A DNA stretch of 64,000 nucleotides. Source: Petrolisthes cinctipes (Eukaryota > Arthropoda > Malacostraca > Decapoda > Porcellanidae). Position numbers and translations under genes: made by a program. Under the pieces are notes generated by a model that worked only from the letters and a program-made list of their open reading frames with translations, was not told where the DNA came from and did not search any database. Positions 11,589 through 23,460 of the stretch are shown piece by piece (positions within the stretch are counted from its first letter, which is position 1; each line of letters opens with the position of its first letter). The stretch is taken from NCBI GenBank assembly GCA_033782935.1, contig JAWQEG010000081.1:377001-441000 (forward strand). The letters are read 5' to 3'.

Positions 11589-12559
11589 TATCAGGAAACA
11601 GCTAATGATTGGTACTTCAAAATCCTGTATCATTTGTTTATGTAGTGTGAGTGGTTTACAAGCTATTAGCCGTCATAAGTGTTGTTTACAAAGTAACCAC
11701 TAGTCCGGAGAAAGACCAAAGAGGGAGAGATGCCGCGGAAGATAATGCCCGCAGCCTAGTGGTTAAGCTGAGAGTGTATTGCTGGTTATATAGAAATGAT
11801 AAATGTGTCTAGAGCGTGCAAGCATGCATACTGTAGAAATCAGAGTAGGCCTACTTACCGAAGACAAAGGACAGGAAATCATTTATTGGCTTCGTGGTAC
11901 ACATGATTCTAGTGGGTCCACCTCATCTGTAGAGAGAGCTTGCGTCGTTATGATAATACTGTGTGTGTTGCTGTTAATTCTTTCACTGCCATATTTTCGG
12001 TGGTAAAGAGAGCACAATCATTGCACGTTATTACTGTATTGCACATGTTTGAAGAGCTACTTACGAGGTAATTGTATTTCAAAATTTAGAATAAATTGCT
12101 ATGGGATTATTAATTCGATAATTAAACATATCTTTCGAATCAAATCTAAACACTGTTCCAGCATATCCAGATTGCACATGGTGTTGGCTTGGAAATTATA
12201 TTATATTTCAAACTGTATAGTTAGTCAAGTTTGAAACTCTTCAAATCGTGTCGTCTGCTGCAGCCACAGAAGCCAATTTAAGTTGTAGCCCTGTCGCCCA
12301 GGCTAACAAGAGCTGTATAATTGGCTGAAAAAAGTTTCGGGTCACTTCTATTAAAGGGGAGTGTGCAGGAGGGAAGGGGAGCACATCAACATGACACACA
12401 CACACACACACACACACACTGTGTTTCAGCTACGTCGACTCAATTACCATTTATAAATAAAAAAATGTTACTGCCCTTCTTGTGTAAGATTACATTAAAG
12501 TGTTTTTTATTAGTTAATGTCATAGTGAGACACAATAATTCATATTTCTAAGAATATAT
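11589..12559. other. Unassigned DNA with a short (CA)n tract
   Basis: It includes a CA run at about 12394-12419. Short open frames around 11803-12006 and 12321-12551 have no recognisable family and run into the CA repeat. Nothing else was seen. Confidence 0.4.
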
Positions 12560-12652
12560 TTATTCATTATAGGTATTGATACTTACAGTATTTATTACCA
12601 AGATATTTATTACGATGGAAGGAAAGTGTCGGTGGATATTTGATTCTGGCTG
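12560..12652. mobile_element. MITE family 3, truncated copy
   Basis: The right end, TTATTACGATGGAAGGAAAGTGTCGG...GGCTG followed by TA, matches the right ends of 58982-59249 and 60344-60550. The left inverted end is missing or unrecognisable. Confidence 0.6.
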
Positions 12653-12915
12653 TACAGTACATTCGTGTGTACAATCGAGAACAATGAATTAGAGGGCCGA
12701 TAACATAGGACATAGGTCATCATTTTTTATTGATCCTGACCCTGATCAGCCATTCATCTAATGAAGAATTTTGATCTGGTTGACGATACTATGAAGCTAC
12801 GATAACTGTCAAATCATGTCTGAATTGCCACTCATCACAACCAATTATCACAACTCTTACCTTAATAATGGAAAAGCAAGATACGTGGGATAGATTGTAG
12901 AACAACTGTATATGT

Positions 12916-13182
12916 AGGGGCTACTGATGGTGTAACGGTTAGCACACTCGCCTGGCATGCAAGAGTTCCCGGGCTCAATTCCTGGGTTAGTGGAATTGTT
13001 GGACAATTTTCCCAACCCCCTATGTCCCTGTTCACCTAGCAGTAAATAGGTACCCGGCTGTAAGAGCAAGGATAGCAACCTTGTAAGCTGGGGGAAGATG
13101 TGTTGATGTAACTAGACTTGACTGCCTTAATTAATGACCAACACCATGAGTCGATAGACATGAAGCCCTAAATCTTCCTTTA
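12916..13182 (+). mobile_element. tRNA-derived SINE with 31-bp target-site duplication
   Basis: A pol III A-box-like TGGTGTAACGG lies near 12928 and a B-box-like GCTCAATTC about 45 bases later, in tRNA spacing. The body contains the motif ACCTAGCAGTAAATAGGTACC. The whole 267 bp is bracketed by 31-bp direct repeats at 12885-12915 and 13183-13213 that differ at one base. It has no coding capacity and depends on a LINE for movement. Confidence 0.82.
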
Positions 13183-13321
13183 GTGGGATAGCTTGTAGAA
13201 CAACTGTATATGTCTTTTTATTGGCATTTTCTGTTTGTTACAGATATGCGTAGTGAAGAGGATTGCTCAAGGGTATCCCTGATGATGGCACAGAAGCCTA
13301 AACACAATAGTGTACTCCAAA

Positions 13322-13381
13322 TGATTGATTGATTGATACGGCATATGGTGGCGCAACAGATATGGTCATATACCGCCCTAC
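13322..13381 (-). mobile_element. LINE A 3'-end fragment (5'-truncated)
   Basis: On the minus strand this reads GGGCGGTATATGACCATATC, TGTTGCGCCACCATATGCCG and a (TCAA)n tail. It matches the 3' end of LINE A at 52816-52885 closely. It is a very short 5'-truncated insertion, a usual by-product of target-primed reverse transcription. Confidence 0.8.
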
Positions 13382-14479
13382 TCCATATGATATTTATGAT
13401 TTAATATTGCTCTGAAAATAATAAAATTCTACTTTAATTTAGAATATAAACATCTATAGTAAAATCCATAAGATATTGCCAAATGAAAAGGTAGGCGATT
13501 TCGCTAAGACTTCTGTATTTTTTGTTTTTGTTTTTTTAAGAAAATAGTTTTTCTTAAAAAATTCTACATTTATAAATTAAAAACAAATCGGTGCTATATA
13601 GTTAAAATTGTGTCACAAGATATACACCTTGGGACAGGGTCATGTGGGTTATTCATTATAAAGCCATGTGATTTGTGTGTGTCCTATTCTTTCAAAATCT
13701 TTTAAAAATTACTTTGGTTGGTCTAATTTTTTTTTTCTTACTTTCGTTTTGGATGAACGCCAACTGAAAACATTGTGTTGAATTTGTTTTAATTTTTGTT
13801 AGTTTTTGGTTCGTTTTCCCACTGGTTCTGCGATGTATATATAGTCATCAATTGGAAGATGTAATTTTATTTGTGGTATAAGTATTGCTGGTTTAGTACT
13901 TCCATCTGCTTTTTCATCGTCACTAAGTTTTAATTAATGTGGGCGAAAATCCAACACAATTCCCATATCTTTCTCAAAGGAATAAAATTTGTTTAATAGA
14001 TGTTTTATTAGTTAAACTAGGTGTCTTTTTAAATAGTAGCCTGTAAGTCTAAGGACAGAGAATCAGAGTAAATGACAAATATTAAAAAAAAAAAAATTGT
14101 TTTTGTTCCTTGATGATATCGTATGCCATCATGAAAGCAGAAAGTTCTGCAGTGGAAACTGAGCCTTCTTTGGGTAAGGAGGATATTTTCAAATGTCTGG
14201 GGATATTGCTGCATTTCCCACTTCTGTGAGAGATCTTTAAAAATCGGTGTATATTGTATAGTGAGGACCTCTTGTTTGTATGTGTTACAGTGTGTGTTGT
14301 TTATGGTGAATTGGTATATAGGCATACATATTTTGACACGAAAGTATGGTGAGTGCACACTTTAAGCTTATGTATGGTCCATGGTGGAGGAAAATTGGTG
14401 GAAGGTGAGGGATTTGTATGTTGATATATGCTGATGCTGTGTGACTCATTTTATATATATATATATATATATATAAAAT
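13382..14479. other. AT-rich unassigned DNA
   Basis: No gene was recognised. A short TA run at about 14452-14475 directly precedes the CR1 reverse transcriptase. Confidence 0.4.
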
Positions 14480-15990
14480 AATGAATTTACAGACGAAGAA
14501 CTCTTACAGTATCTAAACACACAAGATCCTTTTAAAAGTGTAGGATGTAACGAAGTGTCCCCCAGGCTATTACGTGAATGTCATAGAGAAGTTGTACAAC
14601 CTTTAAAAATAATATTTAATAAGTCACTAAGCAAATGTAAAGTACCAGCCCTTTGGAAAAAAGCCAATGTAACTCCTATATTTAAGAAAGATAATAAGAG
14701 TCACGCCTGAAACTACCGCCCAATAAGCTTAACATCTGTTATAATAAAAATATTTGAAAAACTTTTGGGAGATAAAATAGTATCACATCTAGATGTGCAG
14801 AACTTAATTCTGGACTCTCAACATGGTTTCCGTAACAACAGATCTTGTTTAACAAATTTACTTGAGTTTTTAACTATATAAGCTGTAATGCAGACGAAAA
14901 AGTGCCAACTGATATTATATATTTAGACTTTCAGAAAGCGTTTGACACAGTACCAAACAAGCGACTACTATTAAAGTTAAAAGCACATGGCTTGTGGGAA
15001 CAGTTGTGCACATGGATTGGAGATTGGCTATCAAACCGCCGGCAACGAGTCGTAATTAATGGGGAAGCATCAGACTGGCTGGATGTTGTAAGTGGGGTGC
15101 CACAGGGATCAGTGTTAGGCCCAACACTATTTTTAATATATATAAACGACTTAGAATGCGGACCTATCTCGAAAATATCCAAATTTGCCGATGATACAAA
15201 AATTGGGGGTACTGCAAAAAGCGTCGAAGACTGTGAAGCCATTCAGAGCTACCTAAGCACACTGTCAGAATGGAGCGATAAATCGTTGTTGAAATTTAAT
15301 GCAGATAAATGTACGGTGATGCATGTAGGTAATAACAACTTGAGACATAATTATAGATTACAAGGTAGAAATCTTGCAAAAGTAAAAGAGGAAAAAGATT
15401 TAGGTGTCATAATTAGTAGCGATCTAAAGACGAGTGCACAGTGTTTGGCAGCAAGTAAAAAAGCAAATGTAGTTTTAGGCTTTATTGCTCGGAATTTTAA
15501 ATATAAGTCACCAGAAGTAATAACACGCTTATATACATCTCTTGTTAGACCACACTCAGAATACTCAGTTAAATTATGGTCCCCTTGTTATATTAAAGAT
15601 GCTAAAAGGTTGGAAAGCGTACAAAGTAGAGCAACTAAAATGATCCCTGGCATTCGTAATTTGACATACGAGGAAAGATTAATAAAGCTCAACAAGTTTT
15701 CTCTAGAAAAAGGTAGAACACGTGGGGACCTCATCGAAACTTTTAAAATCCTTATAAACTTTGATAAAATTAATTATGAAAATTTATTCCAGCTCTGTCC
15801 CCAGTCCGGTACGAGAAATAATGGTTATAAATTAAGAGGACAACGTTTTAACACAGAACAGCAAAAGAACTTTTTCAATATCAGAGTCGTAAACTATTGG
15901 AATAAACTCCCGGCATCTGTAGTAGCAGCGAATACAGTAGAAACATTTAAAAGTCGCATCGATAAATATATTCAAGAAAATGTGTTTTAA
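14480..15990 (+). pseudogene. CR1-type LINE reverse transcriptase and C-terminal domain, 5'-truncated
   Basis: The coding starts inside the finger region and continues with NYRPISLTSV, SQHGFRNNRSCLTNLLEF, IIYLDFQKAFDTVP (first catalytic Asp), SGVPQGSVLGPTLFLIYINDL, and SKFADDTKIGG (FADD catalytic box). It then runs through the CR1 thumb and C-terminal region (DLGVIISSDLK, RPHSEYSVKLWSP, NYWNKLPASVV, FKSRIDKY) to a TAA. From about 14872 the frame is open for 362 codons. Upstream there is a TGA at 14708-14710 and a frameshift near 14866-14880. The endonuclease is missing, as in most 5'-truncated LINE copies. All visible RT catalytic residues are intact, so the copy is fairly young. Confidence 0.92.
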
Positions 15991-16293
15991 TGTGTTTTAT
16001 TGTATTTTTTTTTCTCTTATAGTAGTGAATACTGTAGATGTTAGAGTCAGACTTCAACCACTTTCCCTACATACCTATAAAATTTTCTTGTGCGTTCTTT
16101 ATAACAAGCAAGGTGTCATTTTCTATCTATTGTTCCAACCGGTATATCCGGTGGGAGTGGTGGGTGGAGAGGAGCCTTGTCCTTTGCTATCCTTTCCTTG
16201 AACACGTAGTCTAGATTAGCATAGTTAAACAGGTAACCTAGTAAAAGGTCACTATGGACCTCCTGTTGCCTGTACTTCCTTTGTGTTCCTTTG
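15991..16293. other. CR1 3' end and unassigned DNA between two LINEs
   Basis: It contains a T-rich stretch after the CR1 stop. Homology to LINE A begins abruptly at 16294. No SINE or gene was recognised. Confidence 0.4.
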
Positions 16294-17240
16294 TAAAAGA
16301 GTTGGGTCCCCAGGGTTGCAACGAAGGCGAGAGAAAGCAGCGCGCTTCTCCCGCACAGCAGTGGTGCAGACGGGTGACCACCAAGGGACAGGACGTTTGG
16401 GAAAGTAGCCAAAAGTTCTAGGGATAGAGTTGAGAGCAGCAGAGTGGAGCATATCAGTGAAATATGTTACAGCCTCGTCAGAGCTACCAAAATCGGCTAC
16501 AGAAGAGACCGATGAAGTTAGCTCTCTAAAAAACTGCCAGTCAGCCTTCTCCAATTTCCATCTAGGAAGACTGTGGTTCGTACCTGTTACCTTCTAAAAG
16601 TATAGGGAAATGGTCACTGCCATATAAATCAGGCAACATACTCCAACAGAGCACTGGGTGAACAGAGGGAAATGTCAATGGCGGTAAAAGTCCCAGTAGG
16701 GCTATTAAAATGTGTCACATCTCCCGTATCTAAAACCCCTAATCCCTTATCCTCAATAAAAGAATCCAATAAAACACCCCTGGGGTTGACCGAACTGTCA
16801 CCGCACAGAGGATGACGACCATTAAAATCACACAATAAAATAAAGGGAGAGGGAAGGTCCCGTACAAGATGGTTGAGATCACCCCTCTCAACTGTAACAC
16901 TGGGAGGAAGGTATAGACTGCACACAGTGTACGGGTGGTCCATAAAAACCTTAACTGCAACAGCCTGGAGCGGAGTGTCAAGCTCCAGGCTCGTGCATGG
17001 AATATCTCGGCGAACTAGGATGGTAGAGCCACCATGGTGACCCTGTCCTTCAAATGAATTGGAAAAAAATGCAGAGTATGCTGGAGGACTGGCAGGAATG
17101 TAGTCCCCAAGCATTGTCTCTTGGAGAGAAGCTAGAGAGAAGAACACGCAGTTCCTCCCAAGAAGCACGCAAGCCATGGCAATTCCACTGAATGACCTTG
17201 AACGGTGTTACTTTAGTACTGATTTTTGGGAAGCCTCACG
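16294..17240 (-). pseudogene. LINE A copy 2: ORF2 apurinic-like endonuclease, 3'-truncated
   Basis: The minus strand encodes the same endonuclease as 50162-51370: LQETMLGDYIP (Glu motif), CSLYLPPSVTVERGDLNH, ILLCDFNGRH (Asp-x-Asn), FTAIDISLCSPS, then the first part of the following linker. Homology stops at 16294 inside the linker before the RT. A frame change near 16600 and single-base differences make it a pseudogene. A tract ending far from the LINE 3' tail is unusual for target-primed insertion, so either a later deletion removed the 3' half or priming was internal. Confidence 0.85.
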
Positions 17241-17517
17241 GAGGCACTTCCCACTACCACTTTGACATGAGGGTTTACTCAAACGATAAGTTTTGTCTAA
17301 TCCTGGGCCACTAGAAGAAGAACGAACCCTAGGAGTAGTACTTGGGGCAGTAATTGGGACCCGTAGATGAGTCCCTGAAGCATCTCATATGTTAGAAGAA
17401 GGTGAAGGTAGAGGAGCAGGGATATTCATTGAAACAATTACATTGGTATTGTCCTGTACAACAGTGGTATCACTGACACAGGCAGATACATCAACATCCA
17501 TAATACAGGTGGAAGAA

Positions 17518-18118
17518 TCACTCTTTTGAAGTCACAACATCCGAGGCATCCACATTCACTTCATACCCCTCTGAAGTTCCCAAAGGAAGCTTGCGAGAAG
17601 GAACATCCATTGAATCAAGAGATTCATCGGAGCCACGATAATGCTTCTGGTGAAATTGAGAGGAAACTATAGATGAGTCCACAGAGATGGTTGCCTTACA
17701 AGGAGGAACATCTATGGAGTCAAGTGTCTCAGAGGAACCAGGAAGACGTCTCTGTGGCAGATTAGCTAACTTAAGTTTCCTTTTTGGAGAGCGTGTGGCA
17801 GCGCGAACCTCTACCACATGGACACCTTTAGTTAAAGTCTGAGAATTGTCATCAGTTGAAGGGTCACCAGAATGAGTGTCTGATAAAGTTTCCAACACAG
17901 AGAAACTATTATGTAGTGAAACCTTAGAAACGCTCTCACTAGAGCAAGAAGCAGCTGCTTCTTGAGAGAGTTGAGAGGGTGCTGCAACCACTTTAGGGCG
18001 AAGGGAGGAGGCGTATGTCCTAACACCATCATCCTTCTGTCGCCTGAAGTTGAGTTGCCGTCTGGCACTACCAATGCTGATGAATTGGGTGTTAGCCAAG
18101 TGGAGGATATCCTGCTCA
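17518..18118 (-). pseudogene. LINE A copy 2: ORF1 C-terminal half
   Basis: This matches LINE A ORF1 from LEQDILHLANTQFISIGSAR onwards: a Ser/Thr/Pro-rich, low-complexity tail of about 190 residues ending at a stop near 17518, somewhat before the stop in the 50151 copy. It lacks the zinc knuckles, which are found in the inverted segment to the right. Function in the family: an RNA-binding nucleocapsid-like protein of the retrotransposon. Confidence 0.85.
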
Positions 18119-18123
18119 AGGAG

Positions 18124-19509
18124 ACCTGGCCAGCTAGACTAGAGAGGGCTCCGGTCCCTGCTCTGCCCTGATTTCGGAGATAGAAGGCTTCCTATGTAAG
18201 AAAGGTTGCCAGTTAGAAACCAGACTAAATGGTTCCCATGCAATAGGCTCCCAGTACGAGCTAACAGTGCTGCCCAACAGAAGGACCGACCTTTATGGGC
18301 CGTCTTGTGTTGGATGGTTGGGTGTCTGAGCCAGGATATGTTGGGGAAGGGGGTCTCAGCACCGTTGTGGGCAAACTTTTGAGCCACTGGGGCTGCTTTT
18401 TTAAACGAGTGGTTCAGTATGTAGTAGCTCTTGGGTCCTGGGGCCATTCCATTAACCATTAATAACAATATTATATAGATATCAATAAACCTTCTCCTCT
18501 TCCTTGACCGATGGTCGACCAGCCCTCGAGACATCACTCTCTGGTCATGGTGGTTTTCAGAAGACTGAGGCTCGTTCACCCCATGCAGCTTCTGCAAACA
18601 GGAGAAGACCCAGAAGATCAGGTGTTGTGTCGACGAACTCTGCTGGCGGCATGGATACTTTAATATTGACAGATGTATCTGCATCTCTTTCACAAGGCGC
18701 TCCACTTTTTTGGAGTGGTTTTACGGATCCATCTCACTTATGACAGTGATTCCCGATCCAATCAAATATATAACTTTAAATTAATACCAATGCTGCTGCC
18801 AAAGCAGCTTTTGAGGCAAAAGATTCTATGTTTGTGAGGGAGGTTCATTGTAAGGGTCAGGTGTTGCAGTCCATAAATGTAGTTGACATTGACAATGACT
18901 ACTGCCCCAACATCTTTAATGACTCTGTAGAGCATGTCCCAAGGAGCGAAGTTTTCCTTAATTAACTCTTTTGGTTCGTGGTTTACTACAAGAGAGGGGC
19001 TTGGGAACCTCATCCACTCTTCTAGGTTTCTGAAAAAAAGAAAATTTGATTACTTCCTATAGGCCACATATATTTTACACAGGCCACGATGCTCTTCAAT
19101 ATCCCCTGTCCTTCTGATGTTATATTTGAATCCATCAGACCTCATCGAACATTTAATTATAGCAAGGGGCGTATATACATTGAGGACCTCTATGAATTCC
19201 CAGAAGAAGACTTTCCTGCTATGTGCCCTGATAGTTTCCAACAAGTAACATAGAAGAAATGGCTCAATCATCCCAGATCGCATTAATATCAACCCTACTT
19301 CATTAGAGGTGAAGCCTTTTGTTGATCGTCTTTTACAGTGTTTTTGCTGTTATGAATTTGGTCATGGGAGGAGGAACTGTACAAACCGTTCCCGGTGTGG
19401 AAATTGTTCTGTTCTTGACTCACATCCTACTTCTGAGTGTTAGTCAGAGGGTTACTGCTTTTGCTGCAGGGATACTTACCCCCTACGTTCTCGCCAATGT
19501 AAGATGTAC
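18124..19509 (+). pseudogene. LINE A copy 2: inverted 5' segment (5' UTR and ORF1 N-terminal half)
   Basis: The plus strand matches LINE A from its 5' UTR (GAGACCTGGCCAGCTAGACT at 18122, compare ~46640) through the ORF1 N-terminal region and zinc knuckles to ...CGCCAATGTAAGATGTAC at 19508. The minus-strand segment at 18118 picks up within about 3 bp of where this one stops (TTGAGCAGG). The two segments together make a nearly gapless element whose 5' half is flipped. Stops and small deletions are scattered through the ORF1 part. Confidence 0.88.
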
Positions 19510-20507
19510 AGTTGCGGAAGGGAGTTTCTTTATCACCCTGGGTTCCTCTATACTCTACCCCACAAGGAGGTGACGGAGGTGTAGAGAGTTGAACATATAA
19601 CGACGGAGATGATTGGTCGATAAGTTGCTAGGAAAGTTTAGTGATAATATAACCTTATTATATCTAAACAAGAGAGCATTGTGGTGAACTAAATATATTA
19701 TGTTTATTTGCCATATATACAGTATATGAAGAACAGTAGCATACATTGTTAATGAGGAACTGAATTATAACGCATACTGGAATAACTCGTATTTTATTCT
19801 CAGTTGTGGTTGTCATACATTAGACAACTGATGGTGATGGGAGGGGATCTGCCTGGCATTGCTTCACGGGCTCACGGCTCGTGCTGTGATTCGTTTTATG
19901 GCTTCAAATATTCATTTCTACCTTAGTAATAGGGATAGGTTATATGCTTTTTATATAATTATAGACAAATTTATAACGATTTACATTTACAGATAGTGAA
20001 GTAGGGTTATCGTTTGTTGTTAATTTTGTCATCTGTTTTCTTATTTATTTTCAGTACGAACTGTTAAAATTTATTTTATTAACGTTGAGTTAAAATAAGC
20101 ATTTGCTTGACAAAATGGTAAGAACAACACTCTATGACGAGGAGCCTTTATTGACGACATTTCGCTATTGCTTCTTCAGGTCAAAGGCACATCCATATAA
20201 CATACAGTACTGTGTAACTTATAGTTCTATTTTTATTTGAATGTGACTGTATTCTGTTTTGTTCCACTTCCTCCGTTACCATTCCATGTATTTTTTTTAT
20301 TTCCCCCGATGTTCTTTCCTTTCCCGGAGGTGGAGGTGGTAGGGGGGGTGAGTATACAGGCGGGGGTGAGCGAGGGAACTCGGTGTGTGTTGGGGGTGCT
20401 TGAGGAGAGGTAGGGAGGAAACGAGAGCAAAAAGGGGTGGAGATAGCCAGGTTGCCGTTAAGGCTGACAAACTATATATAATAACAGAAATGATGACAGA
20501 ATGAAGC
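19510..20507. other. Unassigned DNA with a weak hammerhead-like motif
   Basis: No gene was recognised. The only structured signal is the minus-strand motif at about 20145-20182. The last five bases (GAAGC, 20503-20507) form the left target duplication of the solo LTR. Confidence 0.4.
20145..20182 (-). ncRNA. Weak hammerhead ribozyme-like motif
   Basis: The minus strand reads CTGAAGA, A, GC-AATA-GC, GAAATGTC. The core order is right, but stem II has only two pairs plus an extra base, so it may be a degraded remnant of a Penelope-type terminal repeat. Confidence 0.3.
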
Positions 20508-21637
20508 TGTCACGAGTCAGACATAATACTTGTGACGTAATTTGAATTACAGAGAGTTGGAAAATTCCATACTGGGAATGTTCTGGAATATTCCATTCAT
20601 GAGACAAAGGAGACAGGAGTGGGTTAAGTTGTGGGTGCAGCTAGTTAATCCACAGGTACCGGATTAGTAGCCAAAATTAGAAAAGGGTCAGGAAGGCCGG
20701 GTTTCAACTGAATTTGCACATCTTGTCTTATAGGTGTTCGTACGTAAATTACATTTTGTAATAATAAATTATGCTACCAGGGTAACTTATGGTATTGCAA
20801 ATGATCGTGAAGTGGAGGGAGATTGTCGAGAATTATTAGTACGCCATAGGTAAATTGAAATTGCATGTATAACTAAAGTATAAGTGGGTACAATGTAAAT
20901 CGTAGCCAGTTAGGAAAAACGAACAAAGATAGGAGGAGGAGTCAGAGAAATTTTGAACCAGTTAAGGAGGAAGAATAGGGGTCAGTTGGGACAAGACACA
21001 CTTAAAGGAAGGAACACACTCGTATCGTCAGCTGCCCTTGCCTAGTGATCACGTAGACGCCGAATTCGTTGTATATTACACGATTTCACAAGGCTTTACA
21101 GTTGTATACTGACTAGTTGCATTGACGCTGGTTCAGTAACTGAATTAAGGTGAGGGGAGCTGGATCTTTGAAGAAAATTACGAGTGTGTTGTGAGACTCT
21201 AAAGTGTGAGACATTAGAAAATATTCCAACTTGCATAGCATTGATAGAAACTTACGGTGTTAACGTAACCTAGACTATCGTCACGTATACGAGAGCGAGT
21301 AGCTAGTTAGCGCTGCGTGAGTGTGAGCGTGTGTGTGTGTGTGAAATTTAATTATTCATGTTGGCTACTGGAGTTGAATAAATATAGAAATTTGCAATTG
21401 GTTGTTTGAATGCACCAGTAGATTTGTTATCTATATAAATACATATATATCGGGAAGAACCCCCTTAACATAAAAAATTATTATGTGCGTGGTGATTGAG
21501 GCCTAAAACGGGGAGTTAACCCTGAGTACTTTCTTCGCTGCAGCCAACCAACGAAGATCATAAATTTACCGGGCAAGGTAAGTTGTAATTGTCATATTAT
21601 AAATTACATTATCTATCATTCTCACATCACCGTCACA
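20508..21637 (+). mobile_element. Solo LTR, family X, copy 1 (1130 bp)
   Basis: It opens TGTCACGAGTCAG and closes CACCGTCACA (TG...CA) between perfect 5-bp direct repeats GAAGC (20503-20507, 21638-21642). No internal retrotransposon sequence is present. A near-identical copy with its own 5-bp duplication is at 54686-57812. Inside are a GAATAAATA polyadenylation-like signal and a terminal GGGCAAGGTAAGT resembling a splice donor. It arose by recombination between the two LTRs of a full element. Gypsy or BEL/Pao are both compatible with a 5-bp duplication. Confidence 0.88.
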
Positions 21638-21642
21638 GAAGC

Positions 21643-22084
21643 TAATGACAATTGCAATGTTTACATTGGAAACATGGCAACAATGAAGATAAAACAAATA
21701 TACTGGTATTCACTATCCCTAAGAATTCTCATTCAGGTCACATGGTAAACCCTCAAACATAAACTGCATTATATAACTATAAACCCATTCACATCAATAT
21801 TTTTATACATATGGCCCTACATATTAAGCAGGTCTCCATTCTCAGAGAGAGAGAGAGAGAGAGTTTGAGTGAGCGAGTGGAAGTGGGGGAGGGGGAGAGT
21901 GAGAGGAAGAGGACGAAACATACAAACAGATGGACAGAGAGAGAGGGAGAGAAAGACAAACAGAGAGAGAGAGAGAGAGAGATGATTTTTATGACGGTAA
22001 AAAAATTCGTTTGTGATGAACGGAGAGGACTTGTTATGAGGTTTTTTACAATATTAAAACAGAGATTTATACACACACACACAC

Positions 22085-22159
<75 letters not shown>
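21643..22159. repeat. (GA)n clusters and (TA)n microsatellite
   Basis: Purine-rich GA runs lie at about 21845-21865 and 21961-21981. A CA run leads into about 71 bp of pure TA at 22089-22159. The TA tract replaces the 5' edge of the adjoining LTR-Y copy. Confidence 0.85.
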
Positions 22160-22161
<2 letters not shown>

Positions 22162-23372
22162 TAACATTTATATTAATTTATTGATTGAAGTAAATCTTTC
22201 AAGTCTGACATGTTTATCATGAAGTGTCACTAATATACATTGCGTAGGCTACTGATAGACAGATGTATGCTAGTGTCGTAATTATAGCCAGGAAATAGGA
22301 ATTTAGGAGAGGCAGGGTTACGAACTCTGTAACATCACAGATTTCCGTATTTTACTTTCTAAGCCAATCACACTGCTCCAATAACCAATGGCACGAGGAT
22401 TATTTAAAATCTACGACCGAGTTTATATAGGCGGGGAAGCGCTTGCCTCGCTCTCTGTTTTCATACTTGGTTCTCCTACGGTAGGTTATCCGCTCTGGCT
22501 CATTTACTTGTCTCTTTAGTCCTTCGCTGACTAGAGTATGTAATCACGTGGTCGAGGTTCACAGTGGATTATCTGAATACTCCTAGTATCACTGTTGATT
22601 ACACAGCTGGTTATTTTCGGCCGGCTGACCAGAATATAGAGTGATTAAGAGCGTCTGAGTGATAACAGCTGGCTTATTTTCAGCCGGCTGGCCAGATAAT
22701 TCCTTCTCCAAAGTATACGTGATCATCTTAATAGGTAATTATAAGTGATAAAAGCAAGCGAGTGTTAGTTTTGATTTATTATTAATGATCAAGTTAAAGT
22801 AATTGTGTAGGAAGTCCTGAAACAGCACCTATAAAAAGATAAGTAAAGTGCTAGCTTTGCCTTATTTCTTTCGCAATATAATGGTTTGGAGACCATAGAA
22901 TAGGTCTAAACAGCACCTGAATAAATAAGGTGTTAGCTTTGGTCCTTATTATCAGTTAACATAAGGTTAGTAGGCTGTAGAACGGGCTTAGAGTAAGGTG
23001 CTCTGCATTATTATTTTTTAATAAGTGTCTTGGTGAATCCGTTATAGAAGAAGTGCCGTAATTCAAACCCATAGCGTTTTAGCTACCATAGCTAGCGAGT
23101 ATAATTTCCGTGTGTGAGTGATGTGTGTGTGTGTGTTATTTATTTTTTAATTAGTTATTGTTTGTCTTGTTGAGAATAAATATAGTAAAGTAGCATTTGC
23201 TGTATTTGTGTGCCCTTACGTAATTAGTATTATTACTATTAATGAATATATAGATGGGAACCTCTTCACTTTATTTATAAGTGAATATAAGAGGGCTTAC
23301 GAGACCGTGAGTGGTGTGACCAACCGGCACCACATCTCTTATATAAAAATTGCTGGGTAAGTATATATCACA
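22160..23372 (+). repeat. LTR-like repeat family Y, copy 2, with LTR promoter
   Basis: This is the counterpart of 6758-8103 in opposite orientation. Its 5' edge is lost in the TA microsatellite. GAGTTTATATAGGCGGGGAA near 22428 looks like a core promoter with TATA box, and the end ...GGGTAAGTATATATCACA precedes a primer-binding-like TTTGGC. It acts as the 5' LTR of a retroelement whose body is missing. Confidence 0.65.
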
Positions 23373-23460
23373 AATTTGGCTCATAACGTTGGGTCATTAA
23401 TTAATCTATTTCTCCCTCATTTCATTTTACAAATTTGGCGCCCAATGCGTGAATCATTAA
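23373..23460 (+). repeat. Duplicated primer-binding-site region after LTR Y
   Basis: ACAAATTTGGC occurs at 23370-23380 and again at 23430-23440 in a ~60-bp imperfect tandem repeat. The second copy reads TGGCGCCCAATGCGTG, a match to the TGGCGCCCAAC type of primer site; the first has diverged to TGGCTCATAACG. Leader sequence continues to about 23520 without gag coding. Confidence 0.6.

Noticed and set aside
13282..13310. CTGATGATGGCACAGAAGCC, partly like a hammerhead core
   Set aside because: The second core box GAAA is not in place after a stem, so the pattern fails.
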